Origin: Mucilaginibacter phyllosphaerae
GTDB taxonomy: Bacteria > Bacteroidota > Bacteroidia > Sphingobacteriales > Sphingobacteriaceae
Length of the DNA stretch: 64,000 nucleotides
Direction: 5' to 3'
Assembly (NCBI RefSeq): GCF_004378255.1
Contig: NZ_SNQG01000003.1
Location: forward strand, 1 to 64,000
Program-made: the position numbers and the translations under genes
Notes under the pieces: model-generated
What the model was told of the DNA's origin: nothing
Database searches by the model: none
The model's input: the letters and a program-made list of their open reading frames with translations, nothing else
In this document: positions 18,101 through 25,362 of the stretch, in pieces
How the letters are laid out: the number at the start of each line of letters is the position of its first letter
Numbering within the stretch: position 1 is the first letter of the stretch

Positions 18101-18294
18101 TCGCTGGGCAGGGCGTCGGTATCCGTTAGTATCTTACCAATGCGTGCCGCCAGGATCTGCGTTTTACCCGTGCCCGGGCCAGCCACCACTAATACGGGGC
18201 CGTCCATTTGGTTAACGGCGGCCAGCTGCTCGGGGTTTAAGCCCGCCAGCGCTTCCTGAAACTTAACGTTGTATTTATTTAAGGGAGATTGCAT
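15121..18294 (-). CDS. UvrD/PcrA-type helicase fused to an Fe-S RecB-like nuclease
   Basis: This 1057-residue protein combines a superfamily 1A 3'-5' DNA helicase with a C-terminal PD-(D/E)XK nuclease, suggesting end resection or recombination repair. Walker A GPGTGKT is at residues 39-45, and ILVDEFQDTSGSQ (Walker B) and VVGDDDQSIFKF follow. The LTAHGSKGLEFEHVF and FYVALTRAK motifs complete the helicase. The nuclease segment contains VDYKTG near residue 925. One Cys in LDCPLRFYFQC (about 796) and three in CGKKECDWC (about 1026) match the AddB-type iron-sulfur cluster ligands. It appears as a single gene without an AddB/AddA partner nearby. Confidence 0.87.
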   Translation of the reverse strand: MQSPLNKYNVKFQEALAGLNPEQLAAVNQMDGPVLVVAGPGTGKTQILAARIGKILTDTDALPSEILCLTYTDAGAVAMRKRLFEFIGPDAYRINIYTFHAFCNEIIQENLEYFGKLNLEALSDLDSAMLFRELVDEFGNDHLLKRFTGDVYYDAPRLKKLFSTMKTENWTEDLVKQAVQEYLDDLPNREEFIYKRANAKAGIKIGDPKQKDIDKVQEAMSKLLAAVAEYQNYARKMRDKNWYDYDDMIIWVLKAFRENEEILRRYQERYQYILVDEFQDTSGSQNELLRFLLNYWDTPNVFVVGDDDQSIFKFQGANMRNILDFAGDYVDTLKTVVLRHNYRSNQHILDISRALINNNNERLTAQLNLDKNLRSSHPRFTQEIIEPSIKEYENPSQELVDVALHIKRLVDKGTPPGEIAVIYRNHSQVEELLHFLDTQNIAVNTKRKIDVLTIPFGEKIINILRYLSMELDSPYSGDELLFEILHYDFFTIPPIEIAKASIAVSKENFSSTTNNTAKTSLRRYISELKLAAQTDLFSKHTTQEMKFLVNDIDALLTDAVSVTLQQFFQNVIAKMGILKYIMQQPDKGVHMQMLTSFFDFLKDESRKNPEIKLSELIMIIDLMRKNNIRLELNKVIFSDNGINFLTAHGSKGLEFEHVFFIGCDKKTWDAKGRNSGFSYPDTLTKSASDDIAQKEESRRLFYVALTRAKQCLNVSYAGKDKNGKDQEASQFIGEILADTHLQVSYPKVSSDDMLTFFATQFSEADKPVVELLDRNYINQLLQNYTLSVTHLSNYLDCPLRFYFQCLIRVPSGKSPSATFGQAVHWALNKTYRRLKENDNEFLSTEEFLKEFRWYMYRNRDSFTKEDFKRRVDYGEKILPLYYEQNVPAWNKVAQTERSIKNIEVAGVPIKGNLDKIEFDGKQVTVVDYKTGRVRNAKPKLERPTNEEPNGGDYWRQAVFYKILVDNDRTNDWEVINTIFDFVEPEKEGEYYKAKVVISPQDIEEVTGQITTVYQKIMAHDFNTGCGKKECDWCHFVKSNFKQPEGMLAVAEGEDGEE

Positions 18295-18408
18295 GATGTA
18301 AATTTAAGAAAATAAGGGGGCATAATGGCGGTTTGCACCATCAACTTGTTAACGTGTTCGGGCCTATCCGGCAAGCAGGATAAGACGAAGAAATAAGGAA
18401 AAAATGCC

Positions 18409-19944
18409 CTACTTTTCCACCTTCCGGAAATCGTAGGAGCCGTACTCTACAAAATCGGCCACCTTAACACGCAAGCCGGTTACCTTGCCGTCCTTCACAA
18501 AAAACGGGAAGATGGCTTTACCCAAAACCGGGTCGGAGAAGGTTACATAAAAGCGGTTACCGCCCAGTGGCTGCAGGTTGGCAAACATTTTAGGGTGATG
18601 TTCAAAACGGATCTCCAGTTCGTTATTCTTTTCGCCCTGGGTAATTTCCAGGCTGCCGTAAAAGTCGTTCACGTATTTGCCGGTATATTTACCAGGCGAT
18701 AGTTCGGGCTTCAGGTTAAGCAGGGTACTGTCGCGCATTTTTTTATCAATGGCCCTAAACTGGGTGGTGTTTGTTTGTTCGTATTTAAGGTAGGTATCAT
18801 TATAATGGTAATTCTTGTTTTTAAACATGGCGTCCAATATATCCCAACGCAGGGTTTCAAAAAAGTCGTTTTTATCGGTATTGGTCAGGATCACGATACC
18901 TAACTTTTCTTCGGGTACCAACGTTACCGACGATACGTATCCGCTAACGCCACCATCGTGCATTACCAAACGGCGGCCCTTATAATTTTGCAGGAACCAG
19001 CCCAACCCATAAAGCTGAAAGCCAGTTTCGCCGCTTAGGTGTTCTACACTGCCCACATAATCCTGCGGCTGGCGGGTGGCTGCTATGGCCGCAGCAGGTA
19101 TTACCTGTTTGCCGCCCACTTTACCGTTGTCCAGCAAGGCCATTACCCATTTGCTCATATCGCTTGCTGATGAGCTGATGCTCCCCGCAGGCGCCAATCC
19201 ATCAATATTACAGTACGGTATGGCGGTTAAACGGCCATCAACCAGGGTATGCGGTACGCTACGGTTTAGTGCTTTGGGCATCTCTGCTGTTAGGGCCAGG
19301 GTATTGTTCATGCCCAGCGGTGCAAAAATATTTTCTTTTAAATAAGTTTCCCATTGTTTGCCGGTAACCCGTGGGATGATCTCGCCGGCGGTTAAAAACG
19401 CGGCATTAGTATATCCCCACGTAGTACGGAACGGGTAGGTGGCTTTTAACCTGCCCAATCTTTCTATCACTTCGTGGCGGCTCAGGTTGGTATTATAAAA
19501 GGTAAAATCGCCCTGAAAGGTGCGAAACCCCAGGCGGTGGCTCAACAGATCTTTTACAGTGGCCATTTCGCCGGCTGCCTTGTTTTCCAGCTTAAACTCG
19601 GGGATGTATTTGGTCACCTTTTCATCCAGCGACAACTTTTTTTCGGCCTGGAGCATGGCCAGGGCTGTTGCGGTAAATGCTTTGGTATTGCTGCCTATCA
19701 TAAACAGGGTATTGGCATCTACCTTGCCGGGCAGGCCAAGTTCTTTGATACCATACCCTTTCATCAGGATGATCTTACCATCCTTTACAATAGCTACGGC
19801 AGCGCCGGGGATGCGCCAGTCGGTAAGTGCTTTGTTAATGTATATATCCAGGCTGTCCTTTATAAACTTGCTCCTGTCAACCTCCTGTGCGTTTACGGTA
19901 ATACCAACAATAAGGCATAAAAACAGTATGTGTAATTTTTTCAT
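18409..19944 (-). CDS. Exported serine hydrolase of the class C beta-lactamase family
   Basis: This 511-residue protein has a signal peptide (residues 1-19) and the beta-lactamase/DD-peptidase-like serine hydrolase fold. The active-site SxxK is S85-N-T-K88 in FMIGSNTKAF, and the YxN motif is in WGYTNAAF. HDGGVSGY contributes the third motif. About 130 extra C-terminal residues resemble the DUF3471 domain often found in Bacteroidota members. These enzymes are usually esterases or D-amino-acid peptidases; true beta-lactamase activity should not be assumed. It precedes the helicase-nuclease on the same strand with 114 bases between, and diverges from the DPP IV-like gene. Confidence 0.87.
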   Translation of the reverse strand: MKKLHILFLCLIVGITVNAQEVDRSKFIKDSLDIYINKALTDWRIPGAAVAIVKDGKIILMKGYGIKELGLPGKVDANTLFMIGSNTKAFTATALAMLQAEKKLSLDEKVTKYIPEFKLENKAAGEMATVKDLLSHRLGFRTFQGDFTFYNTNLSRHEVIERLGRLKATYPFRTTWGYTNAAFLTAGEIIPRVTGKQWETYLKENIFAPLGMNNTLALTAEMPKALNRSVPHTLVDGRLTAIPYCNIDGLAPAGSISSSASDMSKWVMALLDNGKVGGKQVIPAAAIAATRQPQDYVGSVEHLSGETGFQLYGLGWFLQNYKGRRLVMHDGGVSGYVSSVTLVPEEKLGIVILTNTDKNDFFETLRWDILDAMFKNKNYHYNDTYLKYEQTNTTQFRAIDKKMRDSTLLNLKPELSPGKYTGKYVNDFYGSLEITQGEKNNELEIRFEHHPKMFANLQPLGGNRFYVTFSDPVLGKAIFPFFVKDGKVTGLRVKVADFVEYGSYDFRKVEK

Positions 19945-20042
19945 GGCAGATAAAATATCAGAGGCTTTAAAATGCTAATTTAACGCAAAATTTACAGCAG
20001 CATTATTTATTTAAAAATTATATCCTAATCAATAGCAACAAC

Positions 20043-22229
20043 ATGAATTTAAAGATCTGCCGCACAGGCTTATTATTGCTGATGCTTGCCATGCCATTGC
20101 TTTGGCAAGGTATTGCCACCGCCCAGGGCCGCACCAACTGGACCAAAGACGGCAACCAGTACTACAAAATAAAAAGCGGAGAAATATTGTTGGTGGATGC
20201 CCGCGACGCCGGCAAACAAACCACCTGGATAACCAAACAAATGCTAACGCCGGAGGGTAAAGCGCCTATCGCTATCCGCAGGTTTACCTTATCTGATGAC
20301 GGGCAAAAGGTACTGATCAACAACAACACTAAAAAGGTTTGGCGTTATGATACCCGCGGCGATTACTGGGTGTATGACCTCACCGCTAAAAAGCTGGCTA
20401 AACTGGGCGGCAACCTGCCTGCATCATCCCTTATGTTTGCCAAATTTTCGCCGGATGGCAGTAAGGTGGGCTATGTAAGCGGCCACAATATTTATGTGGA
20501 GACCCTGGCCGATGGCAGTATTAAACAACTAACTACCGATGGCACCAAAAAATTGATCAACGGCACGTTTGACTGGGCTTATGAGGAAGAGTTTGATTGC
20601 CGCGACGGGTTTCGCTGGTCGCCGGATAGCAGGAATATTGCTTATTGGCAGATAGATGCCGGCAAGATCAAAAATTACCTGATGCTGAACACTACGGATT
20701 CTACCTACTCCTTTACCGTACCTGTGGAATACCCTGTTGCAGGCGAAGACCCCAGCATGGCGCGTATAGGTGTAGTGGATGTAAATACTGCGGCCAACAA
20801 ATGGATGAATATCCCCGGCGATGCCATACAGCATTATATTACCCGGATGGAGTGGACCAAAAACCCTAACGAGATCATCCTGGAGCAGCTGAACCGCGCA
20901 CAAACCGAAAGTAAAATATTTATCGGTAACATTTCAAATGCAACAACCCGCATCATTCACCAGGAAAACGATAAGGCATGGATAGACGGCAAATCCCGCT
21001 GGAATAACGGCAACCCGGTTGGCTGGGAATGGCTGAACAAAGGCAAGGACTTTTTATGGGTGAGCGAAAAAGACGGATGGAGGCATATTTACAAAATTAC
21101 CCGCGACGGCAAAGAAACACTGATCACCAAAGGTAATTATGATATTACCGGCATAGATCTGATAGACGAACCGGGCGGTTATATTTATTATAGCGCATCG
21201 CCTGCAAACGCTACACAAAATTACCTGTATCGTATAAAAATCAACGGCGGCAACGCCGAACGTTTAAGCCCTGCAAGCCAGGCCGGCAGCCATGATTATG
21301 ATATATCCCCAAATGGCAAACTGGCCCTGCATAGCTTCTCTAATGCCTACACACTGCCGCAAAACGAACTGGTTAGCCTGCCAACCCATCAGCACCTAAG
21401 CGGCGACAGCATTAAATTGAATGCAAACGCTGTTAACAAAACCGAGTTTTTTAAGGTTAAAACAGTTGATGGCATCGAAATTGACGGCTGGATGAAAAAA
21501 CCAACCAATTTTGATCCGTCAAAAAAATACCCCGTTGTATTTTATGTTTACGGCGAACCCGCTTCACAAACCGTAACAGATACTTATGGCGCAGGTATGA
21601 ACTTTATGTACAACGGCAACATGGCCGATGATGGTTACATCTACATCTCGGTAGAGAACCGCGGCGCACCGGCACCTAAAGGGGCCGGATGGCGTAAATC
21701 GATCTATAAAAATATTGGCATCCTTAACATCCGCGACCAGGCAATGGCCGCAAAAGAGATTTTAAAGTGGCCTTATGTAGATTCATCCCGCGTAGCCGTA
21801 TGGGGCTGGAGCGGTGGTGGTTCGTCAACGCTTAACCTGATGTTTCAGTATCCGGAGATCTATAAAACCGGCATTGCCGTAGCCGCCGTGGGCGACCAGC
21901 TGACTTATGACAATATTTACCAGGAACGTTATATGGGCGTACCCACTAATGATGAGGGCCGGGCGCCGTTCATCAAAGGCTCGCCTATAACTTATGCTAA
22001 GAATTTAAAAGGCAACCTGCTGTATATACATGGTACAGGCGATGATAACGTACACTACAAAAACGCCGAGGAACTGATCAACGAACTGGTGAAAAATAAC
22101 AAGCAATTCCAGATGATGGCTTACCCCAACCGCACGCACGGCATATCTGAAGGGCCGGGCACGGTTGCGCATCTGCACACACTTTATACCAATTACCTAA
22201 AACAACATTGCCCCCCGGGCGCCAGGTAA
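20043..22229 (+). CDS. Dipeptidyl peptidase IV-like S9 peptidase
   Basis: This 728-residue exported peptidase likely cleaves X-Pro or X-Ala dipeptides from oligopeptide N-termini. A signal peptide covers about residues 1-27. The beta-propeller (about 50-470) carries WAYEEEFDCRDGFRWSPD, equivalent to the substrate-gripping Glu pair of DPP IV. The alpha/beta-hydrolase domain has the nucleophile Ser590 in WGWSGGGS, Asp667/668 in GTGDDNVH and His699 in NRTHG, completing the triad. Length and motif order are normal for the family. It ends in a terminator shared with ssb. Confidence 0.94.
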   Translation: MNLKICRTGLLLLMLAMPLLWQGIATAQGRTNWTKDGNQYYKIKSGEILLVDARDAGKQTTWITKQMLTPEGKAPIAIRRFTLSDDGQKVLINNNTKKVWRYDTRGDYWVYDLTAKKLAKLGGNLPASSLMFAKFSPDGSKVGYVSGHNIYVETLADGSIKQLTTDGTKKLINGTFDWAYEEEFDCRDGFRWSPDSRNIAYWQIDAGKIKNYLMLNTTDSTYSFTVPVEYPVAGEDPSMARIGVVDVNTAANKWMNIPGDAIQHYITRMEWTKNPNEIILEQLNRAQTESKIFIGNISNATTRIIHQENDKAWIDGKSRWNNGNPVGWEWLNKGKDFLWVSEKDGWRHIYKITRDGKETLITKGNYDITGIDLIDEPGGYIYYSASPANATQNYLYRIKINGGNAERLSPASQAGSHDYDISPNGKLALHSFSNAYTLPQNELVSLPTHQHLSGDSIKLNANAVNKTEFFKVKTVDGIEIDGWMKKPTNFDPSKKYPVVFYVYGEPASQTVTDTYGAGMNFMYNGNMADDGYIYISVENRGAPAPKGAGWRKSIYKNIGILNIRDQAMAAKEILKWPYVDSSRVAVWGWSGGGSSTLNLMFQYPEIYKTGIAVAAVGDQLTYDNIYQERYMGVPTNDEGRAPFIKGSPITYAKNLKGNLLYIHGTGDDNVHYKNAEELINELVKNNKQFQMMAYPNRTHGISEGPGTVAHLHTLYTNYLKQHCPPGAR

Positions 22230-22256
22230 AGGCGATTACATAGCTTATTAAATAAC

Positions 22257-22283
22257 AAAGCCCTGCACAATATGCGGGGCTTT
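22257..22283. terminator. Bidirectional terminator between the DPP IV-like gene and ssb
   Basis: A 10-bp stem, AAAGCCCTGC with GCGGGGCTTT (one G-T pair), spans a 7-base loop between two convergent genes. T-rich or A-rich flanks exist on both sides. Confidence 0.8.
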
Positions 22284-22304
22284 ACATTTTAGGTTTATAA
22301 TTGG

Positions 22305-22727
22305 TTAAAATGGAAGGTCATCTGCATCGTTGTTGCGGTAGCCATCGGTATCTGATGTTTTTAATGCCTGTTTGGGTGCATTATCATTCTCAAAATCGGT
22401 TTTGCGACCCAGCATGGTAAAATTTTCGGCAACTACCTCGGTAGTATATTTTTTGATTCCTTCCTTATCTTCAAAAGAACGGGTGCGCAGCTTGCCTTCA
22501 ATATAAACCAGCTTGCCTTTTTGTAAAAATTTTGCGGCTACATCTGCCAGGCCACGCCACATAACAATATTGTGCCACTCGGTTTGCTCAACCTTGCGGC
22601 CATCCTTATTAAACGTTTCAGATGTTGCCAGAGGGAAGCTTGCCACCGCAACCCCTCCTTCTAAATGGCGTACTTCAGGGTCCTTTCCTAAATGCCCAAC
22701 CAGTATTACTTTATTAATTCCAGACAT
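22305..22727 (-). CDS. ssb: Single-stranded DNA-binding protein
   Basis: This 140-residue protein coats single-stranded DNA during replication and repair. The OB-fold begins MSGINKVILVGHLGKDPEVR and continues through TEWHNIVMWRGLADVAAKFLQKG to about residue 105. A short linker leads to the acidic tail DADDLPF, the peptide that binds partner proteins. It lies 23 bases after mutY on the same strand, so the two are likely co-transcribed. The length is shorter than E. coli SSB, as is usual for Bacteroidota. Confidence 0.95.
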   Translation of the reverse strand: MSGINKVILVGHLGKDPEVRHLEGGVAVASFPLATSETFNKDGRKVEQTEWHNIVMWRGLADVAAKFLQKGKLVYIEGKLRTRSFEDKEGIKKYTTEVVAENFTMLGRKTDFENDNAPKQALKTSDTDGYRNNDADDLPF

Positions 22728-22750
22728 GCCATAAATTAACGGAGAATTAT

Positions 22751-23794
22751 TTAGAAATTAAAAAAATATTTTATAAATATAAAAACGCGCTGCGGCATAG
22801 CTAAGTTTTTCAGATCATCAATACCGGTAAAAAACCAGTTCTGCTGCAGCTTTTCGGGTAAATCTTTTAAAACCAAAAACCTCATAAATATATGCTGATG
22901 CGTAAGTACGTGCTTAATTACAGCGGTATTATCCTTTAAAGTAATGTTTTTGCCAAATATTTTCATCTCCGGCATCTGCAATAACTCCACAGGCTCTATC
23001 AGTTCACTTGTTTCAATTAACGGCAAATCGTACATATTGGCCCAAATATCACCATCGCCACGCTTATTCATCAATACCTTTTCTCCGTCGGATATTAACA
23101 TATAGTTAAAATAGCGTTTCCGTACTTTAACCGTCTTTAATTTTACCGGTAAATGGGTTGTTGCGTTTGTTTTAAAGGCAACACAACCGGTTCTTACAGG
23201 GCATATACCGCAGGCAGGATTTTTAGGTTTGCAAAGCATTGCACCAAATTCCATCATAGCCTGGTTATGGGTTGCCGGGCGGTGGCGGTCAAGCATATCG
23301 TCGGCAATTTGCTGAAACATTTTTTTGCCCTTTGGCGAATTTATAGGTTCATCAATTCCAAAATACCTGGCCAGTACCCGGTAAACGTTTCCATCTACAA
23401 CGGCACGGGCTTCGTTTGCCGAGAACGAAGAAATTGCAGCAGCCGTATATTCGCCAATACCGGTAAGCTGTATCAGATCGGTATATTTTACAGGGAATGT
23501 TCCATCATATTTTTCAACAACCAGCCTGGCCGTTTTTAACATATTGCGCCCGCGAGAGTAATAGCCCAGGCCCTGCCATAACCTTAATATTTCATCCTCG
23601 GCCGCTGCTGCAAAGGCCGTTACGGTAGGGTACTTTTCGGCAAAGCGATAAAAATAAGGCATACCCTGCTCTACCCGCGTTTGCTGCAATATAATTTCAG
23701 ATAGCCATATTACATAGGCATCTGTAGTTTTTCGCCAGGGCAGGTCGCGCTTGTTATCGTTATACCAGTTAATCAGTTCTGCAGAGAAATTCAT
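22751..23794 (-). CDS. mutY: A/G-specific adenine glycosylase
   Basis: This base-excision repair enzyme removes adenine mispaired with 8-oxoguanine. I prefer the ATG at 23794; a TTG three codons upstream (23803) is in frame. The HhH-GPD domain includes PWRKTTDAYVIWLSEIILQQTRV, LTGIGEYTAAAI and VDGNVYRVLAR. The iron-sulfur cluster Cys residues follow the C-X6-C-X2-C-X5-C pattern in CKPKNPACGICPVRTGC. A NUDIX-like C-terminal domain recognises 8-oxoG. It is followed by ssb. In Flavobacterium mutY and ssb are followed by gldE and gldD, but those genes are not next to ssb here. Confidence 0.94.
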   Translation of the reverse strand: MNFSAELINWYNDNKRDLPWRKTTDAYVIWLSEIILQQTRVEQGMPYFYRFAEKYPTVTAFAAAAEDEILRLWQGLGYYSRGRNMLKTARLVVEKYDGTFPVKYTDLIQLTGIGEYTAAAISSFSANEARAVVDGNVYRVLARYFGIDEPINSPKGKKMFQQIADDMLDRHRPATHNQAMMEFGAMLCKPKNPACGICPVRTGCVAFKTNATTHLPVKLKTVKVRKRYFNYMLISDGEKVLMNKRGDGDIWANMYDLPLIETSELIEPVELLQMPEMKIFGKNITLKDNTAVIKHVLTHQHIFMRFLVLKDLPEKLQQNWFFTGIDDLKNLAMPQRVFIFIKYFFNF

Positions 23795-23909
23795 TTGATA
23801 CAAAGTAACATCTTATCATCTGAGTATCATAATTAAGCGCCAAAAATGCCTGTTTGGCCCCGCCCGAAAAAAAATCTGCTATTTATTTTAATCTTTAATT
23901 TTAAAGCGA

Positions 23910-23917
23910 TACTTTTG
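23910..23917 (+). promoter_or_regulatory. Candidate -7 box of the HU gene
   Basis: TACTTTTG fits the Bacteroidota -7 consensus TAnnTTTG and stands 52 bases before the HU ATG, a suitable leader length. A matching TTG -33 box is not obvious in the AT-rich sequence upstream, so the call rests on the -7 box and position. Confidence 0.5.
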
Positions 23918-23968
23918 CAACCCCAAAACAGTTAAGTATTTATACATTTAAATAAAAGAAAACAAGAT

Positions 23969-24271
23969 ATGACCAAGGCAGAAATTATAGCTGAAATCTC
24001 ATCTAAAACAGGAATAGAGAAAGTTGATGTACAGGAAACTGTTGAGGCGTTTTTTAAGGTAGTTAAAACCTCTATGGTTGGTGGCGAAAACGTTTATGTA
24101 AGAGGTTTCGGTAGCTTTGTAGTTAAAAAGAGAGCGAAAAAAACAGCGCGTAACATTTCAAAAAATACTGCCATTATTATCCCAGAGCATTTTGTACCAA
24201 GCTTTAAACCGGCTAAAACTTTTGTAGAAAAAGTACGTACAGGCAACAAAACTGCTAAAGCAGCTAAATAA
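23969..24271 (+). CDS. HU/IHF-family histone-like DNA-binding protein
   Basis: This 100-residue protein bends and compacts DNA. The dimerisation helices begin MTKAEIIAEISSKTGIEK. The beta-arm region contains VYVRGFGSFVVKKRA and the tip residues before IIIPEHFVPSFKP. The Lys/Ala-rich tail (about residues 88-100) is common in this group. It faces away from mutY and is followed after 9 bases by the TPR gene. The HU, TPR and rng order is one I associate with Bacteroidota. HU or IHF specificity cannot be decided from sequence alone. Confidence 0.93.
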   Translation: MTKAEIIAEISSKTGIEKVDVQETVEAFFKVVKTSMVGGENVYVRGFGSFVVKKRAKKTARNISKNTAIIIPEHFVPSFKPAKTFVEKVRTGNKTAKAAK

Positions 24272-24280
24272 TAATAAGGC

Positions 24281-25132
24281 ATGAGGAAGAAACAAATAGT
24301 TATAGGTGTAGCAGTTATTGCTGTTATGGGCTATTTGTATTCTTTACCGGTTAAGGGTTTGGTTAAACCTAAAGAAGCAACACGCGGCACAGCTGCTGCG
24401 GCAACAGCTTCGGCATTAAAACCAAACGCTAATATAAACGCAGCATCGGTATCGGCACTGGCTAAACCCAGCATCGATATGTCTATAGCTAAAGAAATAA
24501 CCGGGCTTGAGGAAAAACTTAAAACCGCCGGCCAGGCAGATAAAGTTACTCTGCAAAAGCAATTAGCCAAAGCATGGGATAGCGTTACCCAGCCGGCACC
24601 TGCAGCATTTTATTACCTTGAGGTTGCCCGCAAAAGCAACAGCATGGCAGATTGGCTGGATGCAGGTAACCGTTTTAACGCGGCTTATAAAATAGCACAG
24701 GATACTGCTGCACAAGGTACATATGTTGCCAATGCCGTTGAGGCATTTAACCATGCTACCAAACTGCAGCCCGCCAACCTTGAGGCTAAAACAGGTTTAG
24801 GTGTTGCCTATGTAAACGGCGGTGCTATGCCCATGCAGGGAATAGCCCTTTTGCTTGATGTAGTAAAGCAGGACCCTAAAAACCATGATGCGCTGCTTAA
24901 CCTGGGTATGTTTGCCATTAAGAGCGGCCAGTATGAAAAGGCGGTTGACAGATTTAAAACGTTACTTGCACAGAAGGAAGAGATAGAAGCTAATTTTTAT
25001 TTAGCAGAAAGCTACAAACAACTGGGCAAAAAACAGGAAGCTATTGCGGCTTATGAAAAATGCAAAGAATTAATGAACGACCCGGTTGCCGGGCAGCGCA
25101 TTGATGAGTATATAAAGGAATTAAAAAAATAA
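24281..25132 (+). CDS. Membrane-anchored tetratricopeptide-repeat protein
   Basis: This 283-residue protein has one N-terminal transmembrane helix (about residues 5-22), an Ala-rich linker and a helical domain with TPR motifs. The clearest repeats are at about 155-190 (HATKLQPANLEAKTGLGVAY), 195-225 (DPKNHDALLNLGMFAIKSGQ) and 230-265. TPRs are protein-interaction scaffolds, so it probably anchors or organises partners at the inner membrane. It lies between HU and the RNase G gene. A link to RNA degradation is only inferred from this position. Confidence 0.82.
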   Translation: MRKKQIVIGVAVIAVMGYLYSLPVKGLVKPKEATRGTAAAATASALKPNANINAASVSALAKPSIDMSIAKEITGLEEKLKTAGQADKVTLQKQLAKAWDSVTQPAPAAFYYLEVARKSNSMADWLDAGNRFNAAYKIAQDTAAQGTYVANAVEAFNHATKLQPANLEAKTGLGVAYVNGGAMPMQGIALLLDVVKQDPKNHDALLNLGMFAIKSGQYEKAVDRFKTLLAQKEEIEANFYLAESYKQLGKKQEAIAAYEKCKELMNDPVAGQRIDEYIKELKK

Positions 25133-25158
25133 ATTAATCACATTTAAAAATTATTACT

Positions 25159-25248
25159 ATGCCAAGCGGTAAAAAACGTAAAAGACATAAAATGGCTACC
25201 CACAAACGTAAAAAACGTTTAAGAAAAAACAGACATAAGAAAAAATAA
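25159..25248 (+). CDS. 29-residue basic protein, bS22/mS38-like (AURKAIP1/COX24 type)
   Basis: This tiny gene, ATG at 25159 and TAA at 25246, encodes 29 residues of which about two thirds are Lys, Arg or His. The core KMATHKRKKRLRKNRHKKK resembles the AURKAIP1/COX24 (DUF1713) motif of mitochondrial mS38 and actinobacterial bS22. Small proteins with that annotation are known to me in Bacteroidota, so a ribosomal small-subunit role is likely. It lies between the TPR gene and rng and is followed at once by a strong terminator. It is easily missed by gene finders because of its size. Confidence 0.85.
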   Translation: MPSGKKRKRHKMATHKRKKRLRKNRHKKK

Positions 25249-25268
25249 GCTGCTTTAAGTAGTTTATT

Positions 25269-25292
25269 ACCCCGGTTTTTACCGGGGTTTTT
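25269..25292 (+). terminator. Terminator after the small basic protein gene
   Basis: ACCCCGGT (25269-25276) pairs with ACCGGGGT (25281-25288) and is followed by a T-run. It lies 20 bases after the stop codon and separates the HU unit from rng. Confidence 0.85.
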
Positions 25293-25362
25293 ATGTGAGT
25301 TTTATTACCCACCTATTAACTTGCGGTGCAATTTTGCGCCGTTTTAAGAAATGGAGTAGCAG

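Noticed and set aside
18409..19944. A resistance beta-lactamase
   Set aside because: The class C-like fold is shared by many esterases and peptidases, and the DUF3471-like tail is not found in resistance enzymes.
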